This document shows positions 16,667 through 22,342 of a DNA stretch of 22,342 bases, piece after piece; positions within the stretch are counted from its first letter, which is position 1, and each line of letters starts with the position of its first letter. A program made the position numbers and the translations under genes. The notes beneath the pieces were generated by a model that was not told where the DNA came from, did no database searches, and saw nothing but the letters and a program-made list of their open reading frames with translations. Source of the stretch: Bacillota bacterium (lineage in GTDB: Bacteria; Bacillota_A; Clostridia; Lachnospirales; Lachnospiraceae); assembly GCA_023443925.1 (NCBI GenBank), contig JAEZSL010000324.1:1-22342 (forward strand), read 5' to 3'.

Positions 16667-18208
16667 ATGACAAAAAACAAAAGCAACTTAATTAAAGGTA
16701 CGGTAGTTCTGACACTGGCAGGTTTGGCTACCCGCTTTATCGGCTTCTTTTACCGTATATTTTTATCCAATGTTATGGGTGCTGAAGTCCTGGGGATTTA
16801 CCAGCTGATATTTCCTATTTATATGATCTGCTTCACCGTTTTTGCTTCCGGCATCCAGACAGCCATTTCAACCCTGGTTGCCAACGAATTAGGGAAAAAG
16901 CATTATAAAAATATAACCAGAGTACTTAAGATTGGTATTATCATGTCACTGATTGCTTCCATAGTATTAGCCTTTCTGGTATACCGTTATTCCGAATTGA
17001 TTGCGGCAAGTATAATAAAAGAACCCAGCTGTGCTTCTTCACTTAAAATGCTTTCCTATGCTTTTCCTTTTTGCGGCGTTACCGCCTGCATTAACGGTTA
17101 TTATTACGGTTTAAAAAAAGCAGGAGTACCTGCCACTACCCAGTTACTGGAACAAATTATCCGGGTAATTTTTGTCTATATTATTGCTTCTTATGCCGGT
17201 GGCGGAAATATTAAGGTAACCAGTGAACTAGCCGTATTAGGTGTTGTAATCGGTGAAATCGCTTCCCATCTGTATAATATCGGTTCCCTTTATTGTTCCC
17301 GCACGCCAAGAGAATTATTTAAACTTTCCAAAACTACCCAGACTCCTCCTTACCAGAAAAATGAAAATATAACCTCCCGGTTATTTAAAATGAGTCTGCC
17401 GCTGACGGCAAACAGGCTGCTGATCAGCATTTTACATAGTGTAGAAGCCATTCTTATACCAAATATGTTAAAAAAATATGGCTTAAGCAGTTCGGAAGCA
17501 CTTAGCATCTATGGCATTTTAAACGGTATGACTATGCCCTTTATTATGTTTCCTTCTGCCATCACAAATTCACTGTCGGTTTTATTAATGCCTACAATTT
17601 CCGAAGCCCAGTCTTCCAAAAACGAAGAAATGATCCGTAAAACCACAGCCATTTCCATAAAATACAGTATGCTCATCGGTATCTTAAGTGCCGGAATTTT
17701 TATATTTTTCGGCCAGGATTTGGGCGATTTGATTTTCCATAACCAATTGGCCGGCAGTCTTTTAATGACTTTAGCCTGGCTCTGTCCCTTCCTTTATATA
17801 ACCACAACTTTGAGCAGTATTATAAATGGACTGGGGCTGGCACATCTGACCTTTGTCAACTCAATTGTTGGATTATCGGTACGGATACTTTTGATTCTGT
17901 ATCTGGTACCTAATCAGGGTATGAACGGCTACTTAATCAGTTTATTAATCAGCCAGCTGGTGATTACCTCCTTTGATGGTTTTATTGTTATAAGAAGGAT
18001 AAAGCCGCCCTTTGAAGCCGCCGACATTATTCTAAAACCCGGACTCATCGTGGCCCTGGCAGGATATCTTTTTTACCGCTTATATGAATACACATCCCCC
18101 AGGTTTGGAGGGTTGATTGTTATATTGGGTTGTATTGGTTTAGTCTGCGTCGTGTACATCATGCTTCTTGGCATAACAAAAGCTGTCTCCTTAAAAGATT
18201 TTAAGTAA
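16667..18208 (+). CDS. SpoVB-like MOP-superfamily flippase
   Basis: A 513-residue polytopic membrane protein of the multidrug/oligosaccharidyl-lipid/polysaccharide (MOP) flippase superfamily, which moves lipid-linked sugars across the membrane. The sequence is nearly all hydrophobic segments, about 14 expected, starting LIKGTVVLTLAGLATRFIGFFYRI (about residues 8-31). This start resembles SpoVB, the sporulation-linked lipid II flippase homolog, more than MurJ. I chose the ATG at 16667 with a weak GGGG upstream; an in-frame ATG at 16592 lies almost on the iscR -35 element and is unlikely. Its 3' end overlaps the convergent cyclase gene by 8 bp. Whether it serves spore cortex or exopolysaccharide is open. 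Confidence 0.82.
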   Translation: MTKNKSNLIKGTVVLTLAGLATRFIGFFYRIFLSNVMGAEVLGIYQLIFPIYMICFTVFASGIQTAISTLVANELGKKHYKNITRVLKIGIIMSLIASIVLAFLVYRYSELIAASIIKEPSCASSLKMLSYAFPFCGVTACINGYYYGLKKAGVPATTQLLEQIIRVIFVYIIASYAGGGNIKVTSELAVLGVVIGEIASHLYNIGSLYCSRTPRELFKLSKTTQTPPYQKNENITSRLFKMSLPLTANRLLISILHSVEAILIPNMLKKYGLSSSEALSIYGILNGMTMPFIMFPSAITNSLSVLLMPTISEAQSSKNEEMIRKTTAISIKYSMLIGILSAGIFIFFGQDLGDLIFHNQLAGSLLMTLAWLCPFLYITTTLSSIINGLGLAHLTFVNSIVGLSVRILLILYLVPNQGMNGYLISLLISQLVITSFDGFIVIRRIKPPFEAADIILKPGLIVALAGYLFYRLYEYTSPRFGGLIVILGCIGLVCVVYIMLLGITKAVSLKDFK

Positions 18209-18215
18209 ACAGCTT
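18180..18215 (-). terminator. Terminator-like hairpin spanning both convergent stop codons
   Basis: Outer stem AAGCTGT with ACAGCTT (18180-18186 and 18209-18215), a 3x3 internal loop, then CTTAAAA with TTTTAAG (18190-18196 and 18199-18205). The stop codons of the flippase gene and the diguanylate cyclase gene both lie within it. On the minus strand it is followed by TTTTGTT, so it should terminate the cyclase transcript inside the last codons of the flippase gene. The plus strand lacks a T run. Confidence 0.55.
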
Positions 18216-19730
18216 AAATCCGTCCTTGCCCCTGTCCTTCACGTCGTAAAGTGCTTTATCGGCGCAGTTTAACAACTGGTTATAATTTTTACCGTCTCTG
18301 GGATATATGGAGACACCGATACTGCCAGAGACTGAAATTTCATATTCTTCCTCACGGTAAACAGAACGAAGCGCCCGGGCAAGCAAGTCCGCCTTATTAA
18401 GCACGGCTTCCTTATTGGCAATATCCCCTATAAATACGGCAAATTCATCTCCGCCAATACGTCCGATGATCTCACCTCCCGTAAAAATCATCTTTACCTG
18501 ATTAATAACAAAAGATAAAATCTTATCACCCTGTAAATGTCCGTACCGGTCATTAATGCTCTTAAAGTCATCAATATCCACGATCATAAAGATGTGTTTT
18601 GTTTCGCTGTTTACTTGAATATAATGATCTATCAGATCCTTTGTCGTGCTCTTGTTGTAGACGCCGGTTAAAGGATCTCTTTTTGCCTTATATTCCAGTG
18701 TCTGTAATTCCTTTTTATGTAAATCAATATTTACGATTTTCCCTATGACCCGAAGAGGATGCTTATTATCATCATAGATTGTCTTCCCACGGGTATGGCA
18801 CCACACATATTCATTATTGATATCCCGTATGCGAAATTCAGACTCCACCATCTCCCTGCCGCTTCTTAAAGCTCTGCAATACTCTGAGAAAACTCCGATA
18901 TCTTCCGGATGTATCATCGTCTGAGCATGGGTATCCGAATCCGAAAAGCCGGATATCACCGGCATACGGCCGTACAATTCCTTATATTTATCAGCGAAGG
19001 TCATTAAATCATTGGCGATTTCATATTCAAATAAGATGTCATTGGATATTTCAGCTGCGACCCGGTATCTCTCTTCCTCCAGTAAAAGCCTTTCCTGCAT
19101 TTGCTTGGAATCTGTAATATCGATGAGAACGGCGGATAGCGTATGATTTCCCTCTTTGTCCAGAATATAGTTCCCGTTGAGCAGAATCCACATAATGCAT
19201 TTATCCTTTGTTATCATCCTGACTTCTTTTTGAATATATTCACCATTGTTAAATCCATCACTAAGTGCCCTAAACTTGTCCTGATCTTCTTCATGAACCA
19301 GACTTATAACACTATTATCCATATGTTGTTGTATTTCATCTTTGCTGTAGCCTATAATATCAAAAAATCCGTTACTGGCATAAATTATCTCATAGTTGTG
19401 GTTTAAATTAAAATTAACAAAACCCGCATGAATACTGTTGGTTATATGTCTTAACTCCAGGGAAGCCTCTCTGATCTTTTTGTCACTGTTGATTTTAACC
19501 CGTAATATAAATACTGTGACAAAAACACATAGAACAATCAGTACAATTAAAAATACTGTCAGAAAAAATGTCTGGGAATATACGAAAGATTCTTTGGGCA
19601 GTATCTCTTCTGCATGTACAATTTGTAGAGGATAGCTTATTAACAATACTATACTGATTATAAATATACTTAAGATAATTCCGTAACACAAAGCTTTGTG
19701 AAAAATACAACAAAGAGATTGCTTTTTCAC
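18201..19730 (-). CDS. Membrane PAS-PAS-GGDEF diguanylate cyclase
   Basis: A 509-residue sensor that should make cyclic di-GMP from two GTP. A signal-like hydrophobic segment (about 14-38, ending VHA-EE) and a transmembrane helix (about 55-79) anchor it, with only a short outer segment between. Two PAS domains follow (about 95-210 and 220-340), then GGDEF (about 345-509). The catalytic motif GGDEF is intact (426-430) and the metal-binding DIDDFK (385-390) is present. The inhibitory RxxD five residues before GGDEF reads Thr-Gly-Gly-Glu, so product inhibition at that site is probably absent. No EAL domain is present. The start is a GTG at 19730, after AAGGTGA. Upstream lies a c-di-GMP riboswitch. 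Confidence 0.92.
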   Translation of the reverse strand: MKKQSLCCIFHKALCYGIILSIFIISIVLLISYPLQIVHAEEILPKESFVYSQTFFLTVFLIVLIVLCVFVTVFILRVKINSDKKIREASLELRHITNSIHAGFVNFNLNHNYEIIYASNGFFDIIGYSKDEIQQHMDNSVISLVHEEDQDKFRALSDGFNNGEYIQKEVRMITKDKCIMWILLNGNYILDKEGNHTLSAVLIDITDSKQMQERLLLEEERYRVAAEISNDILFEYEIANDLMTFADKYKELYGRMPVISGFSDSDTHAQTMIHPEDIGVFSEYCRALRSGREMVESEFRIRDINNEYVWCHTRGKTIYDDNKHPLRVIGKIVNIDLHKKELQTLEYKAKRDPLTGVYNKSTTKDLIDHYIQVNSETKHIFMIVDIDDFKSINDRYGHLQGDKILSFVINQVKMIFTGGEIIGRIGGDEFAVFIGDIANKEAVLNKADLLARALRSVYREEEYEISVSGSIGVSIYPRDGKNYNQLLNCADKALYDVKDRGKDGFKLFT

Positions 19731-19788
19731 CTGATATTCACCTTCTTTAAATCACATTAATATTCTTAAATTACCGTTTATCTTATGT

Positions 19789-19816
19789 ATTATAAGTTCT
19801 GTAAACATTCCGTCAG
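19789..19816 (-). promoter_or_regulatory. Candidate second promoter of the diguanylate cyclase gene
   Basis: On the minus strand TATAAT (19789-19794) is preceded by CTGACG (19811-19816) at 16 bp. It lies downstream of the riboswitch and terminator and would give a leader of about 50 nt. If active, it would produce cyclase mRNA free of riboswitch control. The -35 matches in only four of six positions. Confidence 0.4.
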
Positions 19817-19820
19817 CATA

Positions 19821-19970
19821 AATAACGACGTCAACGAAGTGACGTCAGAGTAATAACGCTATTTGCTCAAGCGAAAGTTCTATGCTATTCTAAGCATCCG
19901 TTATATAAATACCATTACAGGAATGGCACCAAAATCAGATGGCCTAGTTATCCTACGGGATTTAAATTCC
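19821..19970 (-). other. Hairpin-rich non-coding segment between riboswitch and cyclase gene
   Basis: No open frame of note. It has several local inverted repeats in a row: GACGTCA/TGACGTC (19827-19846, 6-nt loop), ATGCT/AGCAT (19882-19897), CCATT/AATGG (19912-19926) and the near-palindrome GGGATTTAAATTCC (19957-19970). It could be a structured leader, a separate small RNA, or a dispersed intergenic repeat. I do not recognise a known RNA family. Confidence 0.4.
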
Positions 19971-19978
19971 TATAAGAT

Positions 19979-20005
19979 AAAAAAACTCTGTGAATAAACA
20001 CAGAG
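19979..20005 (-). terminator. Intrinsic terminator downstream of the c-di-GMP riboswitch
   Basis: On the minus strand a 7-bp stem (CTCTGTG/CACAGAG) with a 6-nt loop is followed by seven T residues. It comes about 35 nt after the riboswitch aptamer, the usual place for an expression platform. Confidence 0.85.
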
Positions 20006-20040
20006 CTTAAAATTGCATATAAACAGTAATCTAAATTACC

Positions 20041-20129
20041 TTTGTGCAACCGGCTGTCATATCTGTTGTAATCAGATTTAGACCCTAAGCTTTGCGTCCT
20101 TGTCTTTCGACAAGTTTGCCCTTACCAAA
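20041..20129 (-). promoter_or_regulatory. Class I cyclic di-GMP riboswitch (GEMM-I)
   Basis: The minus strand has the family's conserved core in order: AAGGGCAAAC, a GAAA-capped stem (CTTGTC-GAAA-GACAAG), GGACGCAAAGC, TCTAA, a stem ATCTG/CAGAT, then TATGACAGCC and GGTTGC. Closing pairs can form between TTTG...GCAA at the start and TTGC...CAAA at the end. The third G of GGGCAAAC, which contacts the ligand, is G, as in c-di-GMP rather than cGAMP-selective variants. A terminator follows, and the next gene on the strand is a diguanylate cyclase. Whether the ligand turns expression on or off cannot be read directly. Confidence 0.92.
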
Positions 20130-20138
20130 TATAGGAAT

Positions 20139-20167
20139 ATTGTACTACATATTCCCATATAATGCAA
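20139..20167 (-). promoter_or_regulatory. Promoter of the riboswitch transcript
   Basis: On the minus strand TTGCAT (20162-20167) and TACAAT (20139-20144) are spaced by 17 bp, so transcription would start within a few bases of the riboswitch 5' end. Confidence 0.6.
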
Positions 20168-20765
20168 TACTTTTATATATGAATACAATCTAAATTTATT
20201 TTTTTGCTGATTTTACATATAAATGTGATAATTTTAAAATTGCTTATTCACTTAATCTTTAGAAAGCTCAAGCCCTAATCAAAATTAGTGACTCAAATTT
20301 GATTCCAGCATTTTGATAGTTTTGAATAATAGTAATCATTACAATAGCTTAGTCTGTAATCATATTGATCACTCATAGACAATTTATAATCGGAAATCGC
20401 TAAATAATTATTGCTGCGTCCTGTAATACCGCATCTACTCTGGTAGCACCAAAAATCCTGTTGCGTAGCATTTCGTCTATGTGTTTATTGATTCCCATCA
20501 TTCCTCTTTTTATCATTCTCTCCTTAACCTCCAATTTGCAGCTGTGACTTCCCAGTGATTATAAGCAGCATGCCAAAGTCCTGCAAAACAGGGCATCGCC
20601 TTTAACATACTGCTTTCCTGTAATTCATATGCCAACTACTGTATTCCTAATTATCTTACAATTCTATATCTGATAATTTGTTAGTGTCACCTTATATGGC
20701 TCCAATGATACGATAGACGGTTTTTTACGATATTTACGGTAGATAGCTTGTTGCTCAAAAGCCCT
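20168..20765. other. 598-bp intergenic stretch without a supported gene
   Basis: The interval lies between the riboswitch promoter and the metA stop. On the minus strand three short frames follow one another. One of about 40 codons ends at a TGA that overlaps (ATGA) the ATG at 20516 of a 38-codon frame (20400-20516, preceded by AAGGAG, beginning MIKRGMMGINKHIDEM). A third of about 60 codons follows in another frame and ends LSKCWNQI. They may be remnants of a decayed gene or chance frames. I recognise no family, terminator or RNA here. Confidence 0.25.
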
Positions 20766-21698
20766 TTAAATCTCATATACAAAGGGAACTTCGTCCAAGT
20801 CAAAAGGCGTCACCTGATATACATAATAATTCAGCCAATTTGCATACATGGCATTGGAATGCGCTCTCCAGGTCAGATTCGGCTTATTGTCATCCTGGCC
20901 ATCGGGATAGTAATTCTTGGGCGGTTGAATTTCAAGTCCCTTTGCTTTATCTCGTTTATATTCCTTATCCAGCGTTATTCTGTCATATTCCGGATGTCCC
21001 GTTACAAAAATTTGTCTGCCTTCCTCTGCAATTGCAATAAATACACCGGCTTCTTCAGACTCAGCCAGAATGGTCAGGTGCGGGTTATTAAGGATTTCTT
21101 CTCTGGATACGGTTGTGTGCCTGGAATGAGGGGCATAAAAAACGTCATCAAAACCTCTGACAAAAGGCTCTTTCCTATTCGATACCTTATGAAGGAATAC
21201 TCCGAACATTTTCTCATCCAAAGGCACCTTATGAATTCCATAGTGGTAATACAAACCGGCCTGAGCTCCCCAACAGATATGGAGTGTGGAAGTCACGTTG
21301 GTTTTTGACCATTTCATGATCTGCACCAATTCCTCCCAGTAATTAACCTCTTCGAATTCCATCTGTTCTACCGGTGCTCCGGTTATAATTAATCCATCAA
21401 ATTTTGTATTTTTAATATCATCAAAAGTTAAATAAAACTGATCCAGATGGCTGGCAGCCGTATTCTTACCTACATAAGAACCGGTGGTCAAAAAAGTTAA
21501 ATCAACCTGTAAAGGGGTGTTGGAAAGGCATCTCAGCAACTGCACCTCCGTATCCTCCTTTAACGGCATCAGGTTTAGTATGGCGATTCGCAAGGGACGT
21601 ATATCCTGATGCATAGCTCTGGTTTCATCCATGATAAATATATTTTCATCTTCTAATATTTTTTTTGCCGGTAAATCACTTTGTACTCTTATAGGCAT
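20766..21698 (-). CDS. metA: Homoserine O-acetyltransferase (MetA family, MetAA)
   Basis: A 310-residue MetA enzyme that acylates the hydroxyl of L-homoserine, the first committed step of methionine synthesis. The catalytic cysteine is Cys142 (HICWGAQAG), with His235 and Glu237 in TGHPEYD. Residue 111 is glutamate (GAPVEQ). In characterised MetA proteins, Glu111 goes with acetyl-CoA and Gly111 with succinyl-CoA, so I predict O-acetylhomoserine as product despite the family's usual succinyltransferase label. The ATG at 21698 follows GGTGAAG. A T-box leader with a methionine specifier lies just upstream, which fits control by uncharged tRNA-Met. Confidence 0.95.
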   Translation of the reverse strand: MPIRVQSDLPAKKILEDENIFIMDETRAMHQDIRPLRIAILNLMPLKEDTEVQLLRCLSNTPLQVDLTFLTTGSYVGKNTAASHLDQFYLTFDDIKNTKFDGLIITGAPVEQMEFEEVNYWEELVQIMKWSKTNVTSTLHICWGAQAGLYYHYGIHKVPLDEKMFGVFLHKVSNRKEPFVRGFDDVFYAPHSRHTTVSREEILNNPHLTILAESEEAGVFIAIAEEGRQIFVTGHPEYDRITLDKEYKRDKAKGLEIQPPKNYYPDGQDDNKPNLTWRAHSNAMYANWLNYYVYQVTPFDLDEVPFVYEI

Positions 21699-21757
21699 AT
21701 CTTCACCATCTTTTCTTTCTTTTTTTATTCAGCTGTCACTATTACAAATTGATAATA

Positions 21758-22042
21758 AAAAAAGCTACCCTCCTTTACTTATAGTTCAAGGACGATAGCA
21801 AATATGCTTCGTGATACCACCTTAATTTGTCTGTATTTCACAATCCAGACCTCTGCGAGTACGGAACTTAAGTCGATACTCTGGCGCTGTAATGGGCACC
21901 CCCATCGTAGCCTATACAAATGACGTAGTCGGTACGCGGCTCCAAGACCATTTTCAGCAATGTATTCTGCGCTTCTTCTCACCCTGAAAGCTCTCTGTAA
22001 CATATCCCACTGCTTACTTTTCTTTTCATAGCCTTTATTATT
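21758..22042 (-). promoter_or_regulatory. T-box leader with a methionine (AUG) specifier, upstream of metA
   Basis: On the minus strand Stem I elements appear in order: AGTA (loop E side), AGAGAGC, GGTGAGAAG, then GAAA-ATG-G followed by CTTGGAGC. By the family layout (GAA, one base, codon) the specifier is ATG at 21949-21951. The T-box sequence AATTAAGGTGGTATCACG (within 21810-21828) follows. The terminator has a 12-bp arm GCTATCGTCCTT (21788-21799) pairing with AAGGAGGGTAGC (21765-21776), with one mismatch, then seven T residues (21758-21764). Uncharged tRNA-Met should stabilise the antiterminator and allow metA transcription. Confidence 0.92.
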
Positions 22043-22048
22043 TTCTTT

Positions 22049-22077
22049 AATATACTACATTTTTATTACAAAGTCAA
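22049..22077 (-). promoter_or_regulatory. Promoter of the T-box-metA transcript
   Basis: On the minus strand TTGACT (22072-22077) and TATATT (22049-22054) are 17 bp apart. Transcription would start near 22042, just before Stem I of the T-box. Confidence 0.7.
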
Positions 22078-22116
22078 TCATTCAAAAGATCACAATAACA
22101 ATATTTAAAAGGCCAC

Positions 22117-22139
22117 ATAATAATAATAATAATAATAAT
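22117..22139. repeat. AAT trinucleotide repeat
   Basis: Nearly eight uninterrupted copies of the unit ATA/AAT in the 80-bp gap between the ligase stop and the metA promoter. It is non-coding, about 40 bp upstream of the promoter -35. Confidence 0.8.
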
Positions 22140-22157
22140 CAAAAGGTATATCATTAT

Positions 22158-22342
22158 TTATTCCAGCATTTTAACAAACTCTTCCTCCGTAATAATATCA
22201 ATGCCAAGTTCCTTGGCTTTTTTATTTTTCGAAGACCCGGATAGATTATCGTTATTGATTAAATAGTGGGTTTTTGCAGTTACAGAACCCGTTACTTTTC
22301 CGCCTTTTTGCTCAATGAATTCCTTTAATTCATTCCGGTTGG
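22158..22342 (-). CDS. ligA: NAD-dependent DNA ligase LigA, C-terminal BRCT domain (partial)
   Basis: The last 61 codons of a gene that continues past the right edge. The fragment reads NRNELKEFIEQKGGKVTGSV, then KTHYLINND, SSKNKKAKELGIDIITEEEF and a final VKMLE. This is a BRCT domain in the form found at the C-terminus of bacterial NAD-dependent DNA ligase, which seals nicks during replication and repair. Another BRCT protein cannot be excluded from this piece alone. No terminator is evident between its stop and the metA promoter. Confidence 0.8.
   Translation of the reverse strand, partial: NRNELKEFIEQKGGKVTGSVTAKTHYLINNDNLSGSSKNKKAKELGIDIITEEEFVKMLE

Noticed and set aside
20748..21308. 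186-codon plus-strand open frame
   Set aside because: It is antisense to metA, whose catalytic residues and full length are clear; the frame has no family features.
21779..22003. 74-codon minus-strand open frame upstream of metA
   Set aside because: It lies entirely within the T-box leader; the conserved RNA elements explain the sequence.
1..22342. CRISPR array, prophage, transposase, defence or secretion system
   Set aside because: No repeat-spacer pattern, integrase, transposase or defence-associated domain was found on either strand.

Overview
The window is about 22.3 kb of low-GC, almost gap-free chromosomal DNA from an anaerobic, probably spore-forming member of the Clostridia, most likely a Lachnospiraceae relative. 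This rests on gene content rather than a database match. MurE carries the meso-diaminopimelate motif. RemA sits beside YicC and RpoZ. There is a RqcH/NFACT protein, a SpoVB-type flippase, a compact iscR-nifS-nifU-mnmA set, a T-box leader and a class I c-di-GMP riboswitch. No phage, transposase, CRISPR array, rRNA or tRNA is visible.

Layout: 1-5.6 kb (minus strand) holds murE, murF and priA behind a consensus promoter and a roughly 160-nt leader with a hairpin. 5.6-6.8 kb has a Nudix hydrolase diverging from a small double zinc-ribbon protein, closed by a large palindrome. 6.9-8.3 kb has two tandem signal peptidase I paralogs. 8.4-9.9 kb has yicC-remA-rpoZ, lacking the gmk gene that usually lies between remA and rpoZ. 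10.1-12.9 kb (plus strand) has rqcH and a PHP-family phosphatase, ended by a 15-bp-stem terminator. 13.0-16.6 kb (minus) is the Fe-S cluster and tRNA-thiolation operon iscR-nifS-nifU-mnmA, with a perfect -35/17/-10 promoter and a repeated candidate operator. 16.7-18.2 kb (plus) is a lipid-linked oligosaccharide flippase. It converges on a membrane PAS-PAS-GGDEF diguanylate cyclase; the two genes overlap by 8 bp inside a terminator-like hairpin. 19.7-20.8 kb is the only long non-coding stretch. It holds a promoter, a class I c-di-GMP riboswitch, an intrinsic terminator and then about 150 nt rich in hairpins before the cyclase. 20.8-22.1 kb is metA behind a T-box leader whose specifier reads as AUG (Met). 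The right edge holds the BRCT C-terminus of NAD-dependent DNA ligase.

Most genes are housekeeping: cell wall precursors, replication restart, ribosome rescue, Fe-S supply and methionine synthesis. The most interesting material is regulatory RNA. The diguanylate cyclase lacks the RxxD product-inhibition site but lies downstream of a riboswitch for its own product, which suggests feedback at the RNA level. A candidate second promoter downstream of the riboswitch could bypass it. I saw no clear undescribed multi-gene system.
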